Shown piece after piece: positions 1 through 8,536 of a stretch of 42,077 bases of DNA. The stretch's first letter is position 1, and each line of letters begins with the position of its first letter. Under the pieces are notes generated by a model. The model saw only the letters and a program-made list of their open reading frames with translations, had not been told where the DNA came from and did no database searches. The translations under genes and the position numbers were made by a program. This DNA is from an uncultured Alphaproteobacteria bacterium (GTDB lineage: Bacteria; Pseudomonadota; Alphaproteobacteria; SP197). The DNA is taken from assembly GCA_938048755.1 (NCBI GenBank), contig CALIUG010000149.1, forward strand, positions 1 to 42,077, written 5' to 3'.

Positions 1-48
1 AACGTGATCGAAGGTTTCATTGATGAGCTCGAAGATGCCGGAGGCTGA
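1..48 (+). CDS. 3' end of a CDS truncated by the window edge (…NVIEGFIDELEDAGG*), product unknown
   Basis: Frame 1 is open from base 1 to TGA at 46-48; same strand as the next gene. Confidence 0.5.
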   Translation, partial: NVIEGFIDELEDAGG

Positions 49-105
49 TCCGGCCCCCGGTGCTGCCGCGTAGAAGGTTGAGGAATTGGGCGAAGGGCCT
101 GCACT

Positions 106-1449
106 ATGCCTGACAAACCTGCCAACGAATCCAACCGCCTGACCGGCCGCATGGCGCGGTATGCCCGTGTCGGCTCATCGGTAGGCAAGGTCGGTGCGCG
201 CATGGCGGCAGGCCGCTTCCTGGGTGTGCCGACCGATCAGGCCGACATGGCCAACGATCTTCGCGCCGCCCTGGGTGGTCTCAAGGGCCCGCTCATGAAG
301 GTCGCTCAATTGCTGGCAACCATTCCTGATGCCCTGCCGTCCGACTACGCTGCGGAGCTGGCACAGCTTCAGTCCAACGCACCTGCGATGGGCTGGCCCT
401 TTATCCGGCGGCGCATGGCAAGCGAACTGGGGCCAGACTGGCAGGCCAGGTTCGGTTCCTTCGAGCGTGAGGCTGCTGCGGCTGCGTCTCTGGGGCAGGT
501 TCATCGCGCGACCACGGCTGACGGCAAGCCGCTTGCCTGCAAGCTGCAATATCCCGACATGCAATCGGCGGTCGAAGCCGACCTGTCGCAGCTCAAGCTG
601 ATCTTCGGCATCTACCGGCGCTACGACAAGGCAATCGACCCCAGCCAGATTCACGCCGAAATCGCCGAACGTCTGCGCGAGGAACTGGATTACGAGCGTG
701 AGGCGAAACACCAGCAGCTCTACGCCCATATCCTGAAAGACCAGCCGCGCGTCGATGTGCCCCAGGTCGTTCCGGAACTCTCCACAGATCGTCTTCTGAC
801 CATGGGTTGGCTCGATGGCACACCGCTCATGGACGCCGTTGATCGTCCGCTCGAGGAACGCAACGAACTCGCCATGTCGATGTTCCATGCCTGGTACGAG
901 CCGTTCTACAACTACGGTGTGATCCATGGCGATCCGCATCTGGGCAACTACAAGGTGCGCCCGGATATGGGTGTGAACCTGCTCGACTTCGGTTGCATCC
1001 GGGTCTTTCCGCCCAGTTTCGTCACCGGCGTGATTGACCTTTATCACGCCATCCTCAACGACGATCGCGAACTTGCCGTCCACGCCTATGAGACCTGGGG
1101 TTTCACGGGCCTGTCGGACGAAGTCATCGACACGCTCCATCTCTGGGCCAGCTTCGTCTACGCCCCGCTGCTGGAAGACAAGCCCCGCGCCATTCAGGAC
1201 GAAGGTACCATGTACGGCGCCCGCGTCGCCTCACAGGTTCATGGCCGTCTGCGTGAACTGGGCGGTGTTACGGTACCGCGTGAATTCGTCTTCATGGACC
1301 GCGCCGCCATCGGTCTGGGCAGCGTCTTCCTGCACCTGAAAGCCGAGGTGAACTGGTATCAGATTTTCCACGGCCTGATCGAAGGGTATCAGGAGAAGGA
1401 ACTGGCAAAGCGCCAGGGCTCGGCGCTGAAGAAGGTCGGATTGGCATGA
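106..1449 (+). CDS. ABC1/UbiB-family atypical kinase (AarF-like)
   Basis: ABC1 features: KxGQ-like 'LMKVAQLLA', 'AAAASLGQVHRA', 'CKLQYP', 'VIHGDPHLGNYKV', 'LLDFGC'. Confidence 0.9.
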   Translation: MPDKPANESNRLTGRMARYARVGSSVGKVGARMAAGRFLGVPTDQADMANDLRAALGGLKGPLMKVAQLLATIPDALPSDYAAELAQLQSNAPAMGWPFIRRRMASELGPDWQARFGSFEREAAAAASLGQVHRATTADGKPLACKLQYPDMQSAVEADLSQLKLIFGIYRRYDKAIDPSQIHAEIAERLREELDYEREAKHQQLYAHILKDQPRVDVPQVVPELSTDRLLTMGWLDGTPLMDAVDRPLEERNELAMSMFHAWYEPFYNYGVIHGDPHLGNYKVRPDMGVNLLDFGCIRVFPPSFVTGVIDLYHAILNDDRELAVHAYETWGFTGLSDEVIDTLHLWASFVYAPLLEDKPRAIQDEGTMYGARVASQVHGRLRELGGVTVPREFVFMDRAAIGLGSVFLHLKAEVNWYQIFHGLIEGYQEKELAKRQGSALKKVGLA

Positions 1450-2351
1450 ACAAGAGCCCGTTCAAGGCACCGCTCACGTTTCTCAACCTGCCGCTCTCGA
1501 CAGAGTTCGGGCCAGGTGACATTGCCGTGGTTGGCCTGCCGTTTGACTGCGGCAATTCCACGACACGGTTCGGCTGCAGGCTTGGTCCCAATGCTCTGCG
1601 CCAGGCGTCAATCCTGACCGCGGACTTGCTGACCGATGCAGAGCGGTCTCCGTTGGACAATCGGCGCGTCGTTGATGCCGGCGATATCGATTTGCCGATC
1701 GATGACATCCATGCCGCGTTCGATGCCATCGAGAGAGGCATTCGCGAGATTGTCGACGCTGGAGCGACTCCGCTGACCCTTGGCGGCGACGGTTCGGTCA
1801 GTCTGCCGGTCCTGCGTGCGATGCATCAACGCTATCCTGATCTGGCTGTTCTGCATCTGGATGCTCATACCGACGCCTATCCGCTAGCCGGCAACGACCA
1901 TTATGACAACGCAACCCAGTTTACCCATGCCTTGAACGAAGGGCTGGTCGATGTCGCTCATGCCATCCACGTTGGCACCCGTGGCCCGGTCAATGCCATG
2001 AAGACGATCCTCCATGCCCGGGACATCGGCTACGAGGTCATCCCCTTTGATGTCATGCGTGCGTGGGGTGAGAAACGCCTGCTTGCGCATCTCCATGCGC
2101 GCCTTGAGGGGCGCCCGCTTTATCTCTGCTTCGATATGGATGTCTTTGATCCCTCCGTTGCACCCGGTGTCGCGACCCCGACGCCCGGAGGCCTGCTTCC
2201 GGCTGACGGCATCGCTCTGCTGCGTGGCCTCGCCGGGCTCAACATCGTCTGTGCCGACATCAACACGCCAACGCCCGTGCATGACCCCGGTGGCGTGACC
2301 GCAGGGCTTGCCGCTGCCATCGCCACGGAATGTCTGGTTCTTCTGACCTGA
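1446..2351 (+). CDS. Agmatinase/arginase (ureohydrolase) family protein
   Basis: Mn-binding motifs 'LGGDGSVSLP', 'LHLDAHTDAY', 'CFDMDVFDPSVAPGVATPTPGGL'; 4-bp overlap with upstream gene. Confidence 0.9.
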   Translation: MNKSPFKAPLTFLNLPLSTEFGPGDIAVVGLPFDCGNSTTRFGCRLGPNALRQASILTADLLTDAERSPLDNRRVVDAGDIDLPIDDIHAAFDAIERGIREIVDAGATPLTLGGDGSVSLPVLRAMHQRYPDLAVLHLDAHTDAYPLAGNDHYDNATQFTHALNEGLVDVAHAIHVGTRGPVNAMKTILHARDIGYEVIPFDVMRAWGEKRLLAHLHARLEGRPLYLCFDMDVFDPSVAPGVATPTPGGLLPADGIALLRGLAGLNIVCADINTPTPVHDPGGVTAGLAAAIATECLVLLT

Positions 2352-2428
2352 TCTGGATCAAGAATTTTTGACGGTTCCAAGGTAGGCTGGTCCGGTCCAA
2401 CGCTTTCATTGAACCGGGAACATCCGTC

Positions 2429-3925
2429 ATGAAACCTTCTCTCATGCGTGCCGCGCTCGGTGCTGCCGTCGTCATGTTCGTTTTTTCAGGCCAGCCCAAG
2501 GCCCAGACCTATGAAGAGGCTGTGCCACAGGGCATGCGCACGCTCGTCACGCAGGCCGGGTTTGATGGCGTTGCTGCCGGGCTCCATCCGCTGGTTGCCT
2601 CGGGCGATCTGCGCGATGACATCGCGGTCAGCATTGCCGCTTCGCCCTGTTCGGCTTCCATCGGCGGTTTTGTCGAGGCGGTCTACGCCGACGAGGATCG
2701 CTACAGCGCGATTCTCAATCAGATCAATGCCGGTTTTGTCGACCCTCCGGCGCCCTATGCCATGGTCAATCCCTGGCGCGTGCAGGCGGGCGAGGGTGCC
2801 TATGGTCTGATGGTTCAGGATCTTGCCGCGAACTTTGTCGAATGGTGCACGTTCCTGCCTCAGATCGACGGCGATCAGGACAACGGCCTCAAGTACATCC
2901 TGGACTTTGCCTGGTTTTTCTATCGCAATCCGGCGGGTCAGATGTTCACACAAGGCCTCGATCCCATGACGGGCGCGGGCGATCCGATGTTCCGTAATTT
3001 CCTGGACGATTTTTCCAACCAGCGCGGCGCGTTCATGGATTCGCCTGAAAGCACTACCTACGTCGCCCAGTGGCTCAACGACCCCCGCATCGAGATCGAG
3101 GATTACCAGAAACAACAGGTCTCCGATTACGACTCCTGGAACGCCTTCTTTGCGCGCGAGATCACAATCGATGAAGCCACGCAGACCATCCCCTCGCGCC
3201 CGACCACCATGCCCGAACGTGATTATGTCGTCAGCGCACCGACCGACTGCATCATGAATCCGCTGGTCCAGGTACTCGACCTCGGCGCTGAGCACGGCCA
3301 GGTGCGCGCCCTGATCGACAATCCGCTCACCGCCAACACCATCATCGACGTGAAGTCCTATCCCATTTCGCTCGACCAGCTTCTGGGCAGCGCGCCCGAA
3401 GAACTCAAGGCGGAATTCGTCGGTGGCTCAGGGCTGGCTTGCGTGCTGATGCCCAACACCTACCACCACTTCCACACACCGGTATCGGGCGAGGTCGTGC
3501 ATGCCGAGGTCGTCGAGATCGATGAGATCGGTGCGGTCAGCACCTATGGCTATTATGACTGGCCCAACTGGGTGCCCGATGGCGGCGATGTCGGCAGGCC
3601 TGGCACGGATTTCAGCCAGTTCGAGGTCTTCGAGCGCGGCGTTGTCATCATCAAAATCAGCTATTCCGGCGCCCAACCCGGTGAGGTGATCGAAGGGTAT
3701 GTTGCCTCCATCCCCGTGGGCCTCGATACCATCGGTTCGGTCGTTCTGGACGAGGACATCGTGCCAGGCGCACAGGTTAAACGCGGCTACACACGCCTGG
3801 GCAATTTCTATTATGGCGGCTCGCTCAACATTCTTCTGTTCTCGAAAGGCATGGTTTCACCGGCCATCCAGGTCCGCCTGGGCAACCAGATCGGCATCCT
3901 GAACGCGGGCGACACGCCGGAGTAG
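2429..3925 (+). CDS. Exported phosphatidylserine decarboxylase-like (pyruvoyl-type) protein
   Basis: N-terminal signal peptide (MKPSLMRAALGAAVVMFVFSGQPKAQ); 'SWNAFFAREI…RP', 'VSAPTDC', 'TYHHFHTPVSGEVV', C-terminal 'GNFYYGGSLNILLFSKG' aligned with the PSD LGST/GSS autocleavage region. Confidence 0.75.
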   Translation: MKPSLMRAALGAAVVMFVFSGQPKAQTYEEAVPQGMRTLVTQAGFDGVAAGLHPLVASGDLRDDIAVSIAASPCSASIGGFVEAVYADEDRYSAILNQINAGFVDPPAPYAMVNPWRVQAGEGAYGLMVQDLAANFVEWCTFLPQIDGDQDNGLKYILDFAWFFYRNPAGQMFTQGLDPMTGAGDPMFRNFLDDFSNQRGAFMDSPESTTYVAQWLNDPRIEIEDYQKQQVSDYDSWNAFFAREITIDEATQTIPSRPTTMPERDYVVSAPTDCIMNPLVQVLDLGAEHGQVRALIDNPLTANTIIDVKSYPISLDQLLGSAPEELKAEFVGGSGLACVLMPNTYHHFHTPVSGEVVHAEVVEIDEIGAVSTYGYYDWPNWVPDGGDVGRPGTDFSQFEVFERGVVIIKISYSGAQPGEVIEGYVASIPVGLDTIGSVVLDEDIVPGAQVKRGYTRLGNFYYGGSLNILLFSKGMVSPAIQVRLGNQIGILNAGDTPE

Positions 3926-3950
3926 CAGCTACTACCAAACTGACCGTCTT

Positions 3951-4080
3951 CACCCGGCTTGACCGGGTGATCCATCCCGTTACCTCGGCAATCTGGTCTG
4001 ATGGCAAAACGGAGCAGGTATCCAAGGGCAACGTCGGCCTTGCTGCCTCAGGCATGGATGGCCCGGTCAAGCCGGGCCAT
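3951..4080. repeat. Pair of inverted REP-like palindromes (CACCCGG-CTTGA-CCGGGTG at 3951-3969; ATGGCCCGG-TCAAG-CCGGGCCAT at 4058-4080)
   Basis: Perfect stems with a constant CTTGA/TCAAG loop and flanking ATCCATC / GCATGGAT. Confidence 0.8.
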
Positions 4081-4100
4081 GACGGTGAAGGAGTGAGGAC

Positions 4101-4622
4101 TCACCCCAACCTTTCCCCAAACGCGTTCAGTGCATCCACCGATCCGATCCGCGTCACCTTGATTCCGGCCGCCGCGGCTTCATCCACATTGGCACGGATT
4201 GTGGGCATCCATTCCTGTTCGGTCTCCCACAGGGTCTCGAACATGGCGCGGGTGCTGATCGGCTCGCCCAGACCGGCGATGGGATGCTCCAGCTTGCCCA
4301 TCTCCTGCAGGATCTGGCGTTCGGCCGCCAACCAGAAGTGCTGCCACAAAACCATGTCGATGAAGATGACCCAGGTTGCGCGCAGCAGGCGGGGCCGGAT
4401 CGAGTCCAGCTTGCCCATGCCCTCGATGATCCAGTTCTCACCGGCAATGAGTGGTGCATGCTCGGCTTCATAGGCGGCATCGGTGGCTTCCACCCAGCCC
4501 GGCTTCCACAACAGTTTGTCGACTTCGACGAGCGGCAGATCACGCGCTGCAGCAAGCCGTCGCGCCAGAGTCGATTTTCCGCCGCCCGCATTGCCCAGAA
4601 TGGCGATGCGTTCGCTGCTCAA
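4101..4622 (-). CDS. P-loop NTPase, adenylate-kinase/topology-modulation (FlaR)-like
   Basis: Walker A 'ILGNAGGGKSTLARRLA', 'VDKLLWKPGW', 'WIIEGMG'. Confidence 0.75.
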   Translation of the reverse strand: MSSERIAILGNAGGGKSTLARRLAAARDLPLVEVDKLLWKPGWVEATDAAYEAEHAPLIAGENWIIEGMGKLDSIRPRLLRATWVIFIDMVLWQHFWLAAERQILQEMGKLEHPIAGLGEPISTRAMFETLWETEQEWMPTIRANVDEAAAAGIKVTRIGSVDALNAFGERLG

Positions 4623-5704
4623 TGATCGAACACGATCACGCTGCGTGCGATCTCGCCCGACTTCATTTCCTCGAAGGCTTCGTTGATCTGGTCGAGCTTG
4701 ATGCGCCGGCTGATCATGTCGTCGAGCTTGAGTTTGCCGTTGAGGTAGAAATCGACGTAACGCGGCATGTCGCGCCGGAACGCGTTGGAGCCCATGTTGG
4801 AGCCGCGCAGCACCTTGTCGCTGAGCAGATCGTCGGCGGGGATTTCCAGCATCTGACCTTCGGGCACCATGCCGATAATGGTCGCTACGCCCGATGTGCG
4901 CAGCATACGGAAGGCCTGTTCGCTGGTGGTCTTCATGCCCAGCGCCTCAAACGAATACTCCACGCCGCCGCCGGTCAGTTCCTTCACGGCTTCCACGGGA
5001 TCGCATTCGGCGGCATTGACCACGTCGGTCGCGCCGAAATGTTTGGCCAGGTTCAGCTTCGAGCCCTTGATGTCGACCGCAATGATGCGGCCCGCCCCGG
5101 CGATAGCCGCGCCGTTGATGCAGGAAAGGCCCACGCCGCCGCAGCCGATCACCGCCACGGTGCTGCCCACCTCGATGTCGGCCGTGTTGATGACCGCACC
5201 AAAGCCGGTCGTCACGCCGCAGCCGATCAGCGCGGCACGGTCGAGCGGCATGTCCTTGCGGATTTTCACCAGGGCATGTTCGTGCACCAGCATCTGCTCG
5301 GCGAACGAACCCAGGCTGAACCACTGGGTGATGGCCGAATTGCTGTCTGAAAGGCGAGGCTCTTCCCCTTCGCCACGATCCACTTCCGGGTTTTCGCAGC
5401 TGAAGGGCCGCCCGGTCGTGCAGAACTCGCAATGACCGCAGAACACGCTGAGGCAGGTGATGACATGGTCGCCGGGCTTTACATAGGTCACTTCGCTGCC
5501 GACCTGTTCCACAACGCCGGCTGATTCATGGCCCAGGATCATCGGAATCGGGCCGCTGTAGAGTCCTTCGATATAGTGCAGATCGCTATGGCACACGCCG
5601 CAGGCCGCCGTGCGAATCAGCACTTCGTGTGACTTGGGCTTGGAGACCGAAACCTCCTCGATCGAGAGCGGTTTGTTCACTTCACGCAGCACGGCGGCTT
5701 TCAT
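4619..5704 (-). CDS. Zn-dependent alcohol dehydrogenase (MDR superfamily, class III-like)
   Basis: 'GVCHSDLHYIEG', 'LGHESAGVVEQVG', structural Zn Cys cluster 'CGHCEFCTTGRPFSC', Rossmann 'VIGCGGVG'. Confidence 0.92.
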   Translation of the reverse strand: MKAAVLREVNKPLSIEEVSVSKPKSHEVLIRTAACGVCHSDLHYIEGLYSGPIPMILGHESAGVVEQVGSEVTYVKPGDHVITCLSVFCGHCEFCTTGRPFSCENPEVDRGEGEEPRLSDSNSAITQWFSLGSFAEQMLVHEHALVKIRKDMPLDRAALIGCGVTTGFGAVINTADIEVGSTVAVIGCGGVGLSCINGAAIAGAGRIIAVDIKGSKLNLAKHFGATDVVNAAECDPVEAVKELTGGGVEYSFEALGMKTTSEQAFRMLRTSGVATIIGMVPEGQMLEIPADDLLSDKVLRGSNMGSNAFRRDMPRYVDFYLNGKLKLDDMISRRIKLDQINEAFEEMKSGEIARSVIVFDH

Positions 5705-5827
5705 GGCATTTCCCCGAAGTTTGATGTCGTTGGCGACAGTCTAACCACGCAGAAACACGAATGTCAGTTGCGGATACCTGATTGGAGCATTTCCATCATC
5801 GGCGGCCGTGTGCCTGACGTTCTTTTT

Positions 5828-6073
5828 TGGCACGCAGAGACGCAGAGGCGCAGAGAACCGAAACAACAAGAAGGGAATGCACACAGAGGCACAGAGACAC
5901 GGAGGGTGCGAGACTTTGGTCGGGAAACCGTGTGATACGAAGAAGTAACAACAACGAGGTTCTTCTGCGCCTTCGGCGCAATCACAAAACCCTCTCTGTG
6001 CCTCTATGCCTCCGTGTGCCCCTTATCTTCCTTTTTGTTTGGTTCTCTGCGCCTCTGCGTCTCTGCGTGCCAA
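5828..6073. repeat. MITE-like/intergenic long inverted repeat (arms about 5828-5906 and 5990-6073) with internal CGCAGAGR tandem units
   Basis: TTGGCACGCAGAGACGCAGAGGCGCAGAGAACC (5828-5860) is the exact reverse complement of GGTTCTCTGCGCCTCTGCGTCTCTGCGTGCCAA (6041-6073); arms stay similar inward (CACACAGAGGCACAGAGACACGGAGGG vs its diverged complement); central hairpin 5966-5980. Confidence 0.85.
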
Positions 6074-6148
6074 TCCTTCCTTGGTTTTTCTGTTTCACGA
6101 ATCCGTCTTGTCGCGGCGTTCGTGCAGTGATCTAGTTCAGTTCCAACG

Positions 6149-7021
6149 ATGAAGGTCGGCATGGCAAGAGCAGAGCGGTTCCCGGTTTCCCAAACAGACA
6201 TCGATGCCTTCTGGCGCGATGGCGCCGTCATGATCAAAGGCGTGCTGAGCGACGCCTGGCTCGACGTTCTGGCTCAGGGCGTCGCTACCAATATGGAGCA
6301 GCCGACCAAACGCACGGTCGACTGGGTCAACAACAAGGAAACCGGCGAGCGCCTGTTTCATGACCAGCTTACCGTGCAGCAGAATGCGCATTTCGAGCGG
6401 TACATGACCGGCTCGCCCCTGGGTTCCATCGCGGCCCAGGTCATGGGTTCACCCACCGCGCTCGCCTTCTATGTCACGACCTTCGTGCGCAGTCCCGGCA
6501 CGAAATCGCGCACACCCTGGCATCAGGACCAGACCTATTGGTGTGCTGAGGGACGCCAGGCGCTCAGCATCTGGACTGCGCTTGATTCCGTGGCCCCGGG
6601 TACGGAACTGGAACTTGTCAGAGGCTCCCACCTCTGGGAGCGTCCGCTCGCCCAACCCCATTTCGGCGACGGTCAGCTCGGCGGTGTGATGGAAGTTGAC
6701 GGCGTGGAGTACATCCCCATACCCGATTTCAACGGTGCCGATGCCGGCAAGTACGAGATGATGCGCTGGCCCATGGAGCCGGGCGATATTCTCATTTTTC
6801 ATGGCATGACGGTCCACGGTGGATCCGGCGCGCTGCCCGAAGGTGTGCAGCGACGCAGCATCTCCGCGCAGTTTCTGGGTGAGGACGTCCGCGTGACCGA
6901 CCGGCCCAGCGGTTGCAATCCCGATTGGCTGCCCGAACTCGCCGAAAACGGCATCGGCCTTGGTGACTATCCAGCCTGCGCCATGTGCCCCACGATCACC
7001 TCTGAAGGTGCCGTACTCTGA
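6149..7021 (+). CDS. Phytanoyl-CoA dioxygenase (PhyH) family Fe(II)/2OG oxygenase
   Basis: HxD motif in 'TPWHQDQTYW', distal His/Arg region 'GMTVHGGSG…RRSISAQF'; alternative start at 6161. Confidence 0.88.
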   Translation: MKVGMARAERFPVSQTDIDAFWRDGAVMIKGVLSDAWLDVLAQGVATNMEQPTKRTVDWVNNKETGERLFHDQLTVQQNAHFERYMTGSPLGSIAAQVMGSPTALAFYVTTFVRSPGTKSRTPWHQDQTYWCAEGRQALSIWTALDSVAPGTELELVRGSHLWERPLAQPHFGDGQLGGVMEVDGVEYIPIPDFNGADAGKYEMMRWPMEPGDILIFHGMTVHGGSGALPEGVQRRSISAQFLGEDVRVTDRPSGCNPDWLPELAENGIGLGDYPACAMCPTITSEGAVL

Positions 7022-7039
7022 CCCGTTAAGGAGCGTTCC

Positions 7040-8290
7040 ATGACCAATGTAGGATTGCAGCCCGGCCACTTCGATGCTTCCAAGATGGAGGCCATCGAGC
7101 TTCCCTTCACACAGGAAGAGTACGACGCACGGCTGCAGCGCCTTCTGGGTATGGCGCGCGATCAGGGTCTTGATCTTCTCTGGATCACCTCGCCGGAAGG
7201 TGTCGCCTGGACCCACGGCTTTTTTGCCTCCTGGTACAAGGGGCAGGGGCCCATGCGGTATCCGCAGTGCTACGGCACGGCAGTCCACGTCGAATCCGGC
7301 CGCTACATCCATTTCGACAACCCCACCGAGGAACCGGTGCTTGCCCGCACGTCGGTCTCCAAAGACAACCGCTACACACCCGACCGGGAAGCCGAACCCA
7401 ACATCCGGTTCATCATGGATGAGCTTGCCACCGAAGGCTGGCTCGGCGGCACCGTGGGCATGGAATACTGGAGTTACGTGCCCAACCGCGCCATCTCCAC
7501 CATGTTCGAGGGCGCCTTCCTCATGCACGGCTGCCGGCCCGTCGACATGAGCGAGATGGTGCGCAAGGCGCGCCGGCAGAAATCACCCCAGGAAATCGCC
7601 TATACCGAACAGGCCATGGCCTGCTGCGACATTGGCCACCAGACGATCATGGAACACCTGCGGCCGGGCATCACGGAGCTTGATCTCTTCGGCAAGGTCA
7701 TGGCCGCCATGATGGAGGCCGGCGGTGAGTTCTCCGCACTGATTCCCATCTTCAACACCTCGCCCATGGATGGCGAAATCCCCATGTCGAACGGCCACAC
7801 GATGGCATCGCGCAAGGTCATCCAGGCAGGAGAAATCCTCTGCGCCGATCTCTGTGGCGTCTTCAACCGCTACCACGCCAATGCGCTGCGCGGTTACTTC
7901 GTGGGCGACAATCCGCCGCAGAGCCTGGTCGAGCAGTACAAGAAGTCAGGTGGCGTGTTCGAGGTCATCGCCTCGCAGGTGAAGGCCGGCATGACCGTTG
8001 CAGAGGTCAACCGCCTGCTGCGTGCCTACTACGAAGAGGTCGGCATCTGGACCGAAACCGCAGGCTGGGGCCTGGGTTATGAGCTCGGCTGGTCCCTGCC
8101 GCCTGACTGGGTCGGCGACTTCTACTTCCATCTGGGCGACGACAAATACCTCGACCGCGTGTTCGAGGAAAACATGGTCACCAACTTCGAAAGCCTCTTC
8201 AACACCCACCTCATCGACACCCTTGTCTATGAGAAGAACGGCACCCGCATCCTTTCCAAGACCCCCCTCGAACTCATCGCGGTGGGGTAG
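7040..8290 (+). CDS. M24-family ('pita-bread' fold) prolidase/creatinase/ectoine-hydrolase-like protein, non-canonical metal ligands
   Basis: M24 architecture ('VRKARRQKSPQEIAYTEQA', 'CADLCGVFNRYHANALRGYFVGD', 'YELGWSLPPDW'); 18-bp gap from PhyH gene. Confidence 0.85.
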   Translation: MTNVGLQPGHFDASKMEAIELPFTQEEYDARLQRLLGMARDQGLDLLWITSPEGVAWTHGFFASWYKGQGPMRYPQCYGTAVHVESGRYIHFDNPTEEPVLARTSVSKDNRYTPDREAEPNIRFIMDELATEGWLGGTVGMEYWSYVPNRAISTMFEGAFLMHGCRPVDMSEMVRKARRQKSPQEIAYTEQAMACCDIGHQTIMEHLRPGITELDLFGKVMAAMMEAGGEFSALIPIFNTSPMDGEIPMSNGHTMASRKVIQAGEILCADLCGVFNRYHANALRGYFVGDNPPQSLVEQYKKSGGVFEVIASQVKAGMTVAEVNRLLRAYYEEVGIWTETAGWGLGYELGWSLPPDWVGDFYFHLGDDKYLDRVFEENMVTNFESLFNTHLIDTLVYEKNGTRILSKTPLELIAVG

Positions 8291-8314
8291 GGGCAGAACC
8301 ACTCAAAACCGTCT

Positions 8315-8493
8315 TGGCCCGGCTTGATCGGGCCATCCATCCCGTAGAACCAGCTACTTGCTGTGACCTGCACATAGGTGCGCCATTGGTGCATGGATTG
8401 TCGGATCAAGTCCGACGATGACAACATGAAGTGTGACGCGGTAGCGGACGCAACACTCCCCAAAAGAGTCATTCTCCGGCTTGACCGGAGAAT
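8315..8493. repeat. Cluster of three REP-like palindromes (8315-8335, 8400-8416, 8471-8493) with CTTGA/TCAAG loop
   Basis: TGGCCCGG-CTTGA-TCGGGCCA, GTCGGA-TCAAG-TCCGAC, ATTCTCCGG-CTTGA-CCGGAGAAT with adjacent ATCCAT(GC) motifs; same family as 3951-4080. Confidence 0.8.
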
Positions 8494-8536
8494 CCATGCA
8501 CGGACCTCTCATCCGCCCCGATCTTCATGCCGCACC

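Noticed and set aside
4451-5350. 299-aa plus-strand ORF opposite the ADH gene
   Set aside because: Antisense to a confident Zn-ADH; His/Ala/Asp-rich shadow ORF
5828-6073. CRISPR-like array
   Set aside because: Short GCAGAG-type units are contiguous with no unique spacers, and arms are inverted, not direct repeats
5827-6135. ORFs inside the inverted-repeat element
   Set aside because: Arg/Glu-Thr low-complexity translations arise from the CGCAGAGR repeat itself
6449-7528. 359-aa minus-strand ORF opposite PhyH/M24
   Set aside because: Antisense shadow of two confident genes
7040-8290. DddP DMSP lyase
   Set aside because: Same fold, but DddP metal-ligand residues do not seem to be present; resemblance is closer to ectoine hydrolase/creatinase
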